Shown: positions 26,901 through 39,452 of the stretch, one piece after another
Numbering within the stretch: the stretch's first letter is position 1
How the letters are laid out: each line of letters begins with the position of its first letter
Source: Asterella californica
Lineage: Eukaryota > Streptophyta > Marchantiopsida > Marchantiales > Aytoniaceae
Direction of reading: 5' to 3'
Length of the DNA stretch: 64,000 bases
Assembly: GCA_036924285.1 (NCBI GenBank)
Contig: JAYKYS010000008.1
Span: 23,173,001 to 23,237,000 of the forward strand
The notes under the pieces: generated by a model
The model's input: only the letters and a program-made list of their open reading frames with translations
Told to the model about the DNA's origin: nothing
Databases searched by the model: none
Program-made: the position numbers and the translations under genes

Positions 26901-28625
26901 TAAAGGGCTAGGATGACTACTTGCTCGCACGGTCCTCCAATTTACATTACAGAATCATCGAAAGGAGGATTAATACCGACTATATGCAGTATTCTAAAGT
27001 CATAACAAGGAATTTCTCTTAAACACTGAAATGTTGAGGAAGAAGACAGATTCGAACTGATAAAAGCTAAAATTCCTGAACGGTCTCAAACCATACAGTA
27101 TTGAAACGTAAAAGGAAGAAAAATGAACTTCAAGAGAACAGAGAGGGTCAGTACGTGCTGCTTCACCTGGTTTGAGGAATTCAGCAATGCCAACATGCTG
27201 GTATAAAACTGGACCAACCAATCTCGTGCATGGTTTCATCCCAGGCACCTGTAGGAGCGAAAGAATTCAGAATGACACGTAAGATCTAAGTTACGAAGGA
27301 AAAAATAACACAAGAATGATGATGACTTGCGTCAAGACTCTATTATTCTTCAACATGTAGCGAATTCCTCTGCTTTGAGAACATACTTTTGATGGTGGGG
27401 CTGTCCATTGCTCTTCTAGCGACCAATTTAGCGACGCTCGCATATCACTTTCTTTCGCCATATACTCTCCACCCTCTCCCTCTGATGGACAAGGACATTT
27501 GAGCTGCATTTGGACAAAGCTCATTAGACGACTGATCCATTGGAGCTTCATGAACTTCCTCCTTCAGCAACTTTAAGGACTGGACACTTACTCTTTAAGA
27601 TGTAGAAGATTAAAGGTTTGGATGAGTATAAACATGCAAACGAAACAGAAAATGTAATTAGTAGAATCATCGATACACGTGTAAAAGCCTTAAAAGAGAT
27701 TGAAAAGCACACAAGCGTTTCTCAAGATTCGGATGAACCCACATACAACCTGGAAGCAACCATCTCTCAGCAGAATGATAACTTCAGCCGACCACCAGCA
27801 ATCATTATACCGCCAGTCAACTAGATCTCCAACCTCCCAATAATCTCTCACAACTGCATGCACACTATTCTGTAGTTCATTTTCGTCATGTGTGGATTCC
27901 TTCGTTGCTGGAGGTGGTAAGGGCCGAATCATGAGAGTAGTTCGTTTCGTTAGTTGGTCGATATCTATCGCAACTATCTCCTCCTCACCTAAAGCGTCCA
28001 ACAGAACCGAGAAGCGATATTAGTACGTAACTTTGCATATACATAACAATGTTCCATGATGTGCAAACGTATTGCCAAGCTCTTGGCGGTTTCTGACAGG
28101 TCCATCTTCCGGTCCATTGGCAAGTAATTATTCACAAAGCTTTTCAGTCGTACCTAAGCCCCCGACAGACTTTGTAGGGGCAGAACAGCGCACAATATGC
28201 AAAGGGGGTAAATTATAGCCCTCCAGCATTCAGACAGTGAATCATCTCAATGACGAGACTGGTCCTAATGAATCAGATATACTTACTATCGTCAGGATAA
28301 TCCTTGTAGATTACTGTAGAATACAGTTTGCCGTTTCTGCCAAGACGAACTTTTTTAATCTGAATTTCCACAAAATAGTCTCAGAATACATCAAACAGAA
28401 AGATTAGAGAATACAATGTCTACCGAACTACTCATGAAAATGACGGTTGAAGATCAACATTTTCAAAGTTCTATCAGATTTTACCTCAACTCGAAACCAA
28501 GCCCCTCGATAACCGGTCTGTTTAGTCTTCATCTCCACGATGTCACCTATGCACCATGGGAACGTCGCACTTGGCAGGTGGAACTCATAAGATTTGCAAC
28601 CTTTCTTGTTTGCTAGCCTAGGCAT
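23999..28625 (-). CDS. Agenet/Tudor-like domain protein with a long repeat-rich tail
   Basis: Six exons: 28625-28485, 28359-28287, 27988-27750, 27503-27387, 27248-27167, 26832-23999. Splice phases agree and the sum is 3486 nt (1161 aa plus stop). An in-frame TAA 15 nt upstream fixes the start at 28625. Residues about 20-75 form a first Agenet module (IGDIVEM, GAWFRVEV). About 125-185 form a second (VGDLVDWRYNDCWWSAEV, then EGEGGEY and DMRASLNWS). Plant Agenet tandems are Tudor-like readers of modified histones or nucleic-acid adaptors, so a nuclear role is inferred. The last exon encodes about 940 residues rich in Lys, Glu and Ser with basic clusters (KRKKKTRLE) likely to be nuclear signals, and nested tandem repeats (separate entry). 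No C-terminal DUF724 domain was recognised. The C-terminal end rests on the open frame alone. Confidence 0.85.
25300..26374 (-). repeat. Nested in-frame tandem repeats in the Agenet gene
   Basis: Two repeat types overlap in the last exon. A 37-aa (111-bp) unit starting ESTLGQ and containing GQPRKSLNTKEVTSEQPP occurs three times (about 26044-26374). An 89-aa (267-bp) unit containing RVKQKVI, KLEKRF and RKSLNTEEV.SGQPLHHESE occurs about three times (about 25300-26100). Both share the RKSLNT.EV core, so the long unit probably arose by expansion of the short one. DNA copies are very similar, indicating fairly recent duplication with the frame kept. Confidence 0.9.
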
Positions 28626-30599
28626 TTTGAAAGTTCCTTAGGAGATTCGGTGTAGCTTCAGCGTCTCCTCGTCAATCTGAACACAATGACAACTATAACT
28701 CAAACGACATGCAAAATGGAAATTAGTGCAAGGGACAAGGTAAATGGTTATCACGAAGAGATCGAATTACAAATAGAACTTTAAGAAAAATAAGAGCTTG
28801 AGAGATCAGAGTGAGATTGGATAGACATCTTCTAGCTATAGCTGCATGTGTTTTCGTCGTGTTTTGCACGATCTTGATGGTGATAGTTACTATAGTGCTC
28901 TTGTCATGAAGCATAAAGGAAGGAAACTACATTGAGATGCTATTTTGATGAAGCGTAAAAAAAATTTCAATAACAACAAGATAAATCGAGGATATCAAAA
29001 AAAAATATCATCTAAAATGTTTAAGCTTTGAACAAGTCACAAGAGATAACAAGTAGGAAATGGACAATGCTTAGAATGATGAGTGTGGTTTTGGACATAA
29101 TTATGGATCCAAAAGTTATTGGTGCTTCAACGCTAAATGCTCTCAGCAGTGGTTTTGCAATTCCTCCTTTTGGTCTTGAACTGAATCAAAGCAATTGACA
29201 AGCTCTCCAAAGACCTTTTCCTTGAGACGTTGTAACGTTCTTATCTGTGTTCACTAGTGCGCATATACTAAATCAAGTAGAACTAGCTATGTCTTATCTC
29301 GGTCAAAGATCAACAATGATGTTTTCGTCAAGTTAGTATGTAAAGTTGTCTCACTACTCAGAGTCAGTGTTGACATCAGTTTTGCATGTAACGTGATTGT
29401 ATTTGTATTACTAAAGCTTTGAAATTTTTCTATTAATAATTACAAGTGGATTTTATCACGAAGTAGTTTGTCGACTACTACCCAATACCACATTTACTTC
29501 AGGACCTGAATAAGGTGAGTTCCTACTATGAACGCTAAGATTAACTTGGGCTAGTAGCAATGTTAAGGCGCTCTAGGACACGTAAAAGTCTGCTAAAGTC
29601 ATAAATTCTCAAAACAAAATGATATTACATATATATCAAACTGTTCTAACTTGTGGCAGCAAGGACTACTCTGCTTAATCATCTCAACTAACAAATGGAG
29701 TCTAAACAGATTCAAGATTCATCAAACTCTGTGTTTTACACTTTATTCTAAACTCTTACCTTTCACCTTGATCTTCCTCTTAAATTAAATGGCCTCCTTA
29801 CACGACATGTATTCAGAACTTATAAGCTTAACATTGTAAAAGGCAGCGATTCACTGTCAAGAATTTGAGACAGTGGCACTATAACACTAGGCCAGTAACA
29901 GGATGGGATATTAAAAAGAAAATAGTTCTCACTATACTTGATCTACATCAAACGACTCTTGCATCTACTGAGAATTTATCAATCCAAAAGGAGAACGCGT
30001 CAGCCAATACCTAGTCGTTGGTTTCAGTTTGACTCATCAAAGTGACAAGAGGAAGAAAGACGAAAGAGAAAGAATAACTAACACTAACGTTTTTAGCAAA
30101 CACGTCCGTACTTCTGTCGTACGTGGAGGCCACCGAAGTCACTCAAGGAGGGCGGAAGACGGGTCCTCAAGGAGCGAGCTGACATGACATGTTAATAAGT
30201 ATCGAGTCGGTTAAATCTGTACTTTTAAACCAATAAAACAACTTTAAACTAGAAACTAGAAGAGTAAGAACTTCAATTTTCGTCAAATGTGGTTGAAATG
30301 GTGGTTCCAAGAGTCAAATGCATGAAAAGGAGCCGATATTCGCAACACCACAATCTTACATTACTCTACTAGTGTCCTTGGCATGTACAAGTAGAGACGA
30401 TAGGAAAGACAAATGTCCATTGATTTAGTTAAAACAACATCTTTCGGGAGCTACACGAGTTTTGGATTTCTGATTCCTCTCACCCTTCAGTGAATACCAT
30501 ATTCCGAGTGCATACGTTTGAGAATGGAGACAACACAAGACACCAATCTATCGAACATGAAAATTTCAAAACCGTGATAAGATTATTTATTATTTCAAG
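28626..30599. other. Intergenic between the Agenet and Mpv17-family genes
   Basis: Two kilobases of AT-rich sequence: upstream region of the Agenet gene at the left, 3' flank of the Mpv17-family gene at the right. An AATAAA reads on the minus strand at 30591-30586, only 9 nt after the Mpv17 stop, probably too close to act as its poly(A) signal. No coding exon was recognised. Confidence 0.5.
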
Positions 30600-33006
30600 T
30601 CATTGTTCTTTGACACCCTTTGAAGTTACAAACGATGTCAACCAGTGTTTCCAGGCAGCATCTTCTTGGTGCTTGACCCACGACAAGAATGCACTATCTA
30701 GAATACAAACGAAATTCACGAACAACAATTGGTGTTGTACAGGAACAAATCGAAAATTCGCAATCTGCACGAGGAACCACGTTGTACCCTCGGTCATAAA
30801 TGTGGGAAGAAAATCTCTCTTCACCTCTTGCTTCACTTGGTTGAAGGGCTTCCCGGCTGCCAAACCAGAGTAAGTGAAGAAAGCCAATAGATGTATAGGT
30901 CCAAACAACACCGTGTCCACAACTACTTTGGTCGCTATGAATGGTACGGTATTGGGGACGAGTCTCAGTTTGTTTTTCACGACGAACTCCAATGTCTCAT
31001 ACCTGCAACGCAACTCAGAACATTATGACACAGTCGAGTAAGTATACCACGATAACGACCATGCATGCATCTGATAGTAAGCAAGTTCTTCACCCACACG
31101 GCAGAATACTACAATAAAATAAAACATCACCAGTCTGAAGAGGATGGGAACGATGGCAAAACAAGATAGGAATCAGTGGGTCTAATCAAAATTGCTTTCA
31201 AGGATAGAAAGTATTTGCTTGAAAATGAACTTGATAAGATGATCACTCCTCTCGTTGTGACTACGCAAAGGACATGTCCCTAGTGTTCTCTCACTCTCTT
31301 GGTTCAACTTTTTTCACTCAACTAACCACTCTATAGCGAACCATTCAAAGAGACTTGCATTCATCATCATTACCATTACTCATTGTGCGCGACCGTAGCT
31401 CTCAATATGGAGAAAAAGTCACAATTAATGGTAAAATGTTGCAGGAAGTATCCTTCACAACCATTCATGTATTGATTGTCATCCTTGATATCTATCACGA
31501 CAGAAATATAAAAAGAGTCTCTTGAACAATGTAAAAAGAGCAAAAAGACATAAGCTCGAATGTACAACTTACCAGTAATGCCCTACAGGTCCCACGAAGC
31601 CAAATCCAAATAAACTCGTTGTTAATACCCTTCGGAGATCCAGACGCTGCTCTGCATTCGTGGTGTTTCCTTCTTGGATCTTCTGAAAAGCGACAATATA
31701 TATGAAATCTACTGTGTTGAAGGCAAGACTTGTTCATTGCGTGCAACTGAACCGATAAATATCACAAACAAGAAAACACTAGAACAGGTTATAGATAAAG
31801 AGTTACCAGTTTCAGTTTTCCACTTGACACCAAACAACAGTGAGAGCTGGACTTGGGAGGTGTTTTAAGATAAATCGTTATAAATTATGATTTTGATGCT
31901 AGAAGTAAGATCTTCCTGGATACTACTTAGAGAGTTCATGAACCATACACTACAAGCCTCCAGCAGTGTAGGTTAAGCATCAGGACGCCTATAGAAGCAT
32001 TTTATGCTAACCTCAAAGACACCAGTTTGGTCTGTCTAGTCTGTCTCCAAAGTTGATGACTGTAAGCAGTTTGACCACAATGCTCTACCATTAATCATGG
32101 TCACTGATCCTTCAACTTGATTCTTTGTTCTGAAAATCTCCAATTGCCTTTACTGAGCTCAAACGTACTCTTACCTGTGATTCTCGCCTATAACTTCCTG
32201 TTCACAGTTCACAGCTGTCCAGAGGAACCTAGCTCGGTCAGTAACTCTATCTGAAACTTGCCCTGAATATTCGACCTTTTAACCTACCATCTTCGCACCG
32301 ATACTAAAGCGTTCCAATATGGACAACTCATGAATTTCTGCTACCAGTGCCTCATAAAGTACATTTTGATTTTATTGCGTACAGTGTTAGAATCAATCTG
32401 CGCTTTCCATATTTTGCAGGTCCAGCAGTTGAGTCGGTCCCAAACCCTAAACCCTCCTTAAATCACAACTCAGAAACAGAGGAGTCTGAAGAGTTGAGGA
32501 ATGATGGATTCATATTTCTTCATTCCACCTCCAAATTTCAAGGCGTGGGAGGAAAGGGACGAGATGTAACCAACTTAGATCCTTGGATCTAAGTTGCAAC
32601 AATAATCTGTGTCATGGAGTTGCAAGTTCTTTGGGGAAGGCATTTGATCGATGTAACAATGTTCATTAATCGTCCCCTCCTCACAGATGAAACAACAAAC
32701 CAACATTACGGAGAGAAGCAGTGCAGATTCAGAATGGTAGATAAGGTTTCACGTGTGGGTTTGTGCATGTGCATGCAATAGCGATAGGTTACCTACCTCA
32801 GGAGACTTTGTCCGGGCATGAGAAGAGGCTTCAAGTAATTGATCACGTCGATTCCGCTGAATCTTCATTTCAATCGTCTGAGCCAGGACATCGCCCGTTG
32901 CCCACAAAATCCCCGACGTTATAATTTGTGTCCGTACCGGTTGACTCGTCAGACTCCCCTGATACCAATTCCAGAAACTTCTCAAGCCCCTCGCCGCACC
33001 GGCCAT
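30600..33006 (-). CDS. Mpv17/PMP22-family membrane protein
   Basis: Three exons: 33006-32797, 31682-31573, 31002-30600. GT-AG introns, consistent phases, 723 nt, 240 aa plus stop. The N-terminus has WNWYQ and the PVRTQIITSGILWATGDVLAQ helix; exon 2 gives FGFGFVGPVGHYWYE; the last exon gives FGPIHLLAFFTY, then KRDFLPTFMTEGTTWFLVQI, NFRFVPVQHQLLFVN and DSAFLSWV. This order and the four hydrophobic helices define the family; the length is typical of plant members. Members sit in peroxisomal, inner mitochondrial or plastid membranes and are thought to form or modulate small channels; the target organelle cannot be read here. An in-frame ATG at 33051 would add 15 residues, but the family normally starts close to the WNWYQ segment, so 33006 is preferred. 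Intron 1 carries tandem telomere-like AAACCCTAAACCCT (32442-32455). Confidence 0.93.
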
Positions 33007-36000
33007 GTTTATATGTTCAGCAAAGCAGACACCCGCAAACACAATCCCCACACTCCGCTCAAGCTAAGCAGGACTAAACAGAAATCCACTCCATCCTCAG
33101 ATCGACCACCACGATACGAGTCACCAGCTCCAGAGTTTATTCTTTCCATCCAGCGTTGTTGTGTTTCTTGATCTGTTGAAAGATCTGCGAGAAGAGTGCA
33201 CGCAGTTAGCAAGTCCAGTGCATATTTGAAGCTAAGTTAAGCCTAGAGTTCATAATTCACCCCAACATTTTAACCTGCATCACGTTGAAGAGTGAAATCC
33301 GTTCAGTCTGCTGCCCCCTAATGGTTACGAAATATTACAAAACTTAGTGTCACCTGAATAGATTTCAATTCCAAGCGGGAATGGAGTCGATCTGAGCAAT
33401 GTACGACATACTACTAAAGGGTACTGATGCGTGCTTTAAATAGTCGACAAATTCCGTAGTCGCGCTCCTTTTTGGGTCTGCCCATCTCTCCAGTACTTTC
33501 CCCGCTCTCATCATAGTTAACGTCATGTACAGTCCAGGTTGCCAGAGAACAGGACCGACATATAATGACTGGTGCATTGCGCATAAATATGCGCAATACA
33601 CCAGGCATGCCTAGGCTTCGTCTGCCGTGGTGAACAAGTTTTGTCAAATACATCGCGCAGCTGCCGCTTGGCGATCTCAATGTTTACCGCAGGTTGTGCA
33701 CTCTCAAACCTTTCATTCAAATTAACGTTAGCACGTTTCCGCAGTATACGTACACACTCAAGAAATGCTATTCACTCGGACCACATTGGTCAGCTCTCAA
33801 AATATTCACTGAACGATGTAGCCACTCTCTCGTGAAGCTACTAAGTGGCACATTCATGCTAAATAGTACAGTCAACGAACTGTGGAAATTTTCTTCCTGC
33901 CGGGACTTGTTTCGTTGCTGCAGAAGAGTCTTATGACATTCCCTTGGCAGTTTAATTAATAGTGTGTTCATTGAGCAACGAGAAACCTTTTACGCGGTCA
34001 TGGGCCCACACACTCTGCTCCAGGTGACGGATTTGCTAAATCTTCTACGAGCAAACATAACGACTCTCCTATATCAGTAGCCAGCGAAACGTTCTGTCGG
34101 GTATAGGACTTATTCATCGGGCCATTAATTGACCACCGAGTACTACGTACAGCAAATTCCCATTTCACAGGTTATCCTTCCCACCCTAAGGTTGTCCAAG
34201 GGTCCTTCCTGACCCTTGGACAACCTTAGGGTGGGTTGTCCAAGGTCAGCCCACCCTAGGCGGAAGCTTGCTCCCTCTTTCGACTTCATTGACCTTCCCT
34301 ACATGGCCTGGCATGAGAAATATATTCCATGTGTCTGTTTCACCTTTCCGTCTTTTCTCTCGTCTATGTTGCGTGCTGTCCATGATAGAAACTACCAGTG
34401 TGGATTTCCTCTTCACATACCCACCTAAAACGACCCGGCATGATTTCCTTCTGAAGGTAAAGGCGGCTGGAAAATAAAAACCATCCACATGATTGACAAG
34501 ATTCAAAGACTCCACAGTTACAGTAACAGGAAAACGAGCTAATTCATAAATACCTCTCGAGCGCCATCGAGAACGCTCTAGATGCAGATTTGTAGGTCTC
34601 ACATGTTGAACCTGAAAGCTTACCTAATTCATTTAACTGATAAAAGCCTTACGTTTAGCTTTTTCACTTTGAAAGAAACTTTCCCACGTTAATCTGTCCT
34701 CTCAGATGGCAAGTTCTTCTGAGGATGGTTCTACTAATCTTGACTATCTAAATATGCGGTCGGAAGGAAAACACCACCTGTACATGTTGGACCGAATTCA
34801 CAGTCGTTCTCCTGATGCAGCCGATACACCCAGACTGGGATCTTGTTAGTACAATATTAGAGAGCTTTCGCGCACTGAAATTTCATCTTCTTGAACATAG
34901 GTGTAGATCGAGACTCCACGAACAAAGGGTATTGAGCTCTGCAGAACACCCCCACCTTCCCACGATCATACATACAGCCAACGCATCAAAACGTCGAAGT
35001 AAACTAGTTCGCAGCATTCCTTATGAACAGCGACGTGCGGTACACATAAAAGAATCTTGTAAGAACTTCCGAAACGCACAACTGAGGTACTAACAGATAC
35101 AAACAGCCTAATATTACCGAACAGAACAAGCTCTTGAGAATCTCAGATTTTGCCAACGCGAACTAACCAATGAACACAACTTTATCCGATTTCGCGCATA
35201 CACTGGTGAACAGCTGATTTAGGAAATTATCCTTCGGTTTACTTCGTGGTCGTTGACCTCAAGCACAATATATACCACAACTCCTCCATACGACAGCCAC
35301 CTCAACCGTCAGTTCTGCCGCCTCAACTGTCTAAGGGCTGGGCCGCACTATCGGTTCCAGAGTGTTTTATAGTGAGACATTTTCTCTGTAACTAGGGTTG
35401 GAAACAAGCGCACGGCCACACTGTTGTTTTTCACAAGCGGTCGTACGAAATTTTGAACATTCTTTAGTAAACGTCAGAGCTACGTCCTTTACAGATAAAC
35501 AGTGTCGGTGAGGAAAAAACTGTCAGAACTGTGCCGGGAAGATGAGAGCGCAAACGCCGTGCAGGTGAGAGCGCACGAGTCAAAAGATTCGAACGTGGCT
35601 CAGCACAGTGAACGTGATGCTTCCACTCTAAATCAGCAGATGCATTCTAAGACCAGTTTGTCATGTAAAAGCAAGGAATTCTTCGCTGCTCCGGAGTGTC
35701 AGAAAAAACCCCTAAACAGACGGCTCGTCGTAAGACCCAACCGGTAGTGGGCCCACCCTAACCGTGACTGTTTCCAGGGACCTGAGGGGTCTGCCCTTCG
35801 GCGTTCGGCCTCGCCGACTTCAACGGCCGCCATCAAGAAAAGGTTTCAACAACATTTCCATCAGATCTCCGTCCAGCCTCCTCTTGTGGAGCAGTATGGA
35901 CGGACGTTGCTCTCTACGCTTGCGTGGTGTATCGTGCTGTGATGTTTGTACGCATCCGTAATCACTCGATGGTTTCGGTGGCTATCACAGTGTCGACGGG

Positions 36001-36058
36001 AGGCACGTGGACGGACTTGCCTGCGCACATCCAAGCAGACCAAACGGTGTACTTTATA
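33007..36058. other. Intergenic, 5' flank of the Mpv17-family gene
   Basis: No recognised gene. A small perfect palindrome (ATTGCGCATA, AA, TATGCGCAAT) lies at 33576-33597. A strong hairpin at 34180-34235 is listed separately. An 81-codon plus-strand frame at 35502-35747 is rich in Lys, Ser and Glu but matches nothing I know. Confidence 0.5.
34180..34235. repeat. Perfect 25-bp inverted repeat (hairpin)
   Basis: Arms at 34180-34204 (CCCACCCTAAGGTTGTCCAA followed by GGGTC) and 34211-34235 are exact complements around a 6-nt loop (CTTCCT). A partial further copy (TTGTCCAAGG then CAGCCCACCCTA) follows to 34257. It could be a foldback element end or a small-RNA precursor. It is not a terminator of a known gene: the Mpv17-family gene reads away from it. 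Confidence 0.85.
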
Positions 36059-36068
36059 GGTGTGGTTC

Positions 36069-36722
36069 CAGGAAATCGCTTGATCATATCCCTCTTAACG
36101 TTTGGTTGTTTGATCATACCCCAACCTATTAAGCCATGTTACTCTACATTGCCAGCTTGGATATCTTGTTTATGACATGGATCGCGATGACATGGATCAC
36201 GATGACAGGGACCTCAGTCATTCTTCGCACTGAGATGAGTTTTTGGAACTCGAGGCGTTTCAGCTCGTGATTCCAGATTGCTTCTTGCAGATTTTGGAGT
36301 AGTTCGACATGTGAGCTCGTTCTCCCCAACCAAGGTACTGTCGGGGTGCAGTACTGGCCTCATTTGCTCTCCAATTTTACCTCTGTCATGATTTCTGAGA
36401 GACGCTGTGTGGATATTCGCTGCGACTTGAGGTAGCGATTCAGCATGAATCGCTGCACCACGAGACGAAACAGACAGGTAAGGAGCAAACAGTTTCGAAG
36501 CGATGTTGAATCGCTGCATCACGATGCGAAACAGATAGGTAAGGTGCGAAACAGTTAAGGAGCGAAACAAATTGTTTCGCTGGCAGTTACATGGCCATAT
36601 AGATCGCGGGATATCGGTAGGACGGACGATGGCAGGTTGGGGGTATGATCAAGCAACCAAATGTTAAGAGGGATATGATCAAACGCAGCGATCGTACTTG
36701 GGGTATGATCAAGTCATTTCCT
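36069..36722. mobile_element. Mutator-like MITE with 10-bp target duplication
   Basis: A 654-bp element flanked by the direct duplication GGTGTGGTTC at 36059-36068 and 36723-36732. Its ends are long imperfect inverted repeats: 36069-36126 against about 36632-36722, with AGGAAAT, TTGATCATA, AAGAGGGATATGATCAA and AACCAAA shared in reverse. The right arm carries an extra GATCGTACTTGGGGTATGATCAA block. Inside is a tandem pair of about 75 bp (GAATCGCTGCA..CGA..CGAAACAGA) at about 36441-36590. A 9-11 bp duplication with long TIRs is the mark of Mutator-like elements; it has no transposase, so it is non-autonomous. Confidence 0.8.
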
Positions 36723-37360
36723 GGTGTGGTTCTTTCGGAAGTACCATACCGTAGTAGCATCCATTTCGTTCTTAGAATATTTCTTTTAAATTATTGAACG
36801 ATTAAAATGAAAATCGTATAGAGAAGTAACAGAAATTTACTTTACAGCACCCTTAATACGTTTGTCTAATTTGACCTCATCTTTAAACTTTTTGTTACTT
36901 TATCACACTCTTCACAGGTTCAGTAGGTTAAAATGCCAGCTCATCAGAATACGAGAAGCGCATGTGAGCCATCAATCATGTATTTACATGAAAAAATCAA
37001 TTTAAATATCTTTAAAATAAACTAAAAACTAAGATTACTTTTTATTTATCTTATTGTAGTACTTTTACATAACAATAAACTTGTTGAACCTGTTGTTACA
37101 AGTCAGAGTGTTATCAAATAACGTAAAGTTAAGAGAGGTGGGGTTAAGTTCGACCATCATAATAAGATAAGGTTCAAGTAAATCTCAGGAGAATGAGTGA
37201 AACTCCACTCTTATACATGAGAAAAAATTTGTAAAGAAATATAGTTAAAAAAATATTTTCCAATGTTATTTTACAACTGATTTTGTCGAGATATACTCTC
37301 TATGTTATTCAAAGTCAACAAGTATGTTTTGTCCAGATATAATACTTTATAAACTGGTAA

Positions 37361-37997
37361 GAGCATCTCCACCGCGGGTCTATAAAGGCTCCCCTGGCCA
37401 GTTAGGGAACCAGCTAGGGTAAAACCTTCCCACAGCTAAATTTTATAAGAGTTTTTAATTTAGACCATTCTCTAAAACCTACCGCGCTTCACTACTTTAC
37501 CTATTCGAATAAAGATTCCATAACCGTTCGAAGAAGAGACTGTAGTAATTGTGAACATGTTCGAGTTTCCTATTTCTTTTAAAGATTTATTTAGAATACG
37601 GTATAAAAAATTCAATAAAAGTCCTCTACTGAATCTTTCATGCTTATTCATCTTTTCATCAGGAGATGAAAAGATGAATAAGCAGGTTCAGGTTATTCCT
37701 TAAATCTTTTATCAAGAAGAGTTAAGTAATAAATTAATGTGTAGCTTGATTCTTTTCGTTAACCGGCTGCCGCACTTGTAATCTCGGAGGTGCGTTAATC
37801 CGTGTTCCACTTATGGATTATTTCTAGACCATGTCGTAAACGATAACTCCAGTTATCATTTAATACTTATCCATAAATTTAAATTTTCTTAATTGGTGTA
37901 CAATTTGCACTACTGCTTAAATTTTTTTCGATAGCAAAAAGAGAACAAAAGTTCCCCGAAAGTGGTTGTTATTCTCTATACGAGTGTTGAGATGCTC
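37361..37997. mobile_element. PIF/Harbinger-like (Tourist) MITE
   Basis: A 637-bp AT-rich element flanked by TAA at 37358-37360 and 37998-38000. Ends are GAGCATCTCCAC and, in reverse, GAGCATCTCAAC (11 of 12 matched). The 3-bp TAA/TTA duplication with a short GC-edged TIR is typical of PIF/Harbinger elements. At 37641-37684 it contains a perfect 20-bp hairpin with a 4-nt loop (TGCTTATTCATCTTTTCATC, AGGA, complement). No coding capacity. Confidence 0.7.
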
Positions 37998-39452
37998 TAA
38001 CTGAAGTATGATTCTATAGTCCCAAATGAAATCACTGGATTCTGAAGGAGTAACGACAAGTCTAGCTTCGAAACGTGAAAATGAAAATGAGGAGTCAACG
38101 TTAGATTCTAGAAACTATAAAATATACTAGTTCGATAACCAACAAATCTCTACCTGTTAGGCTCTCATTTAACTTTTCTTTTTGGTTCAAGATGAAGAAA
38201 AGAATCAAGTAGCTCCAACGTCAGTGACTACCCAGAGAACAATCAACTATATATATATAATGAAAAACATCTATATTTTCAATAACTATTTAAGGATACA
38301 ATCTAAGGGTATTAAAAAATATGGCATTTTGATTGGTGTAGAATTTAGATTGGCATTATAATTTTTCTGGAATTATACTTTTGATATTTAAGGGTCCAGT
38401 CGAAAGGTGTTTTCGACTGCAGTTGTTCCTACTTGCATTCACGTCATGATTGGAAAAATATGGCATTTTGATTAGTGTAGCATTATAATCTGTCATAAAT
38501 TATGCTTTCGATGTCTGAGAAAAGTCTCTCATGCTTGAAAGTACACAAAAGTACTGAACTTTAAAGTCTTTCTTCTAGAGATTCTATCTAATCTTTTGGT
38601 ATTTAGACGGAAAATGCCATATTATTTTGTGATATATGACTGGACCCACATACATGATTAATAACTTATAAAATGTGTCAAAGACGTAATCATCGCGTAG
38701 ACATGCTGAAAAGAGAACGGGTGATAAACGAGCTGGCATCTTATTACCTCATAACCGTATTATCATACATTTATTTAGGCATGCATATGATTTAATTTAT
38801 TCTTTATTATTTTCACCAAAAAAAGTTAGATAATAAATTTTTATATCTTTTAAGGTTATTATTAGTCTTTTATCTTTAAATTTATTGATTCTTTACTTCT
38901 AACCTCTCGCACTAATATTCTCGAGAGTGCATCCGTGTTTCTTTGCTTTATGAGTTAGATAAGCATCTTATCGCATCTCCAGGCTAGCATAATATTTAGA
39001 GATATTTTACTTTTTCTTTTCAAATTATTATAAGATTTTTTAATACTTATATATTTTCTTGATAACAACAAGCGAGCAAAAGTTCCCAGAAGTCTTTCTT
39101 GCATGCATATATTTATCTTGAGTTATTTATCTTGCAATCTCTCTCTCTTTTTCTCCTGCTCTCTTGTTATAAATCTGGGAGCAAAAGGAAACCTAATCTA
39201 GAAAGAACATTCATTCCTTCTACCCTACCCATGGTTAGTGTTATAATTATGAATTAATCGTAAACTCATAATATTTCGAATTAATCAGTTTAATGCCATA
39301 GGTGGTGGTAGTATATGGTGATGTTTTGACAAGGTCCGTTAAATCATCTCATATCGATTTATACATCTTCGGAGTTTCAGTCCAAGTAGACCCATTTCTA
39401 ATATAATATACATCCAAAGTGATGTTTGGAGAAATGGACTGGAAAGGACAAA
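37998..39452. other. AT-rich intergenic sequence with diverged repeats
   Basis: No gene recognised. The phrase ATATGGCATTTTGATTGGTG occurs near 38320 and, with one change, near 38458. 38900-39110 resembles 37760-37990 of the preceding MITE at a low level (CATCCGTGTTTC / AATCCGTGTTCC, then AACAAAAGTTCCC / GCAAAAGTTCCC), suggesting an older, eroded relative. Confidence 0.45.

Noticed and set aside
35502..35747. 81-codon plus-strand frame
   Set aside because: No recognised domain, no supporting splice partner; kept only as a note in the intergenic entry.
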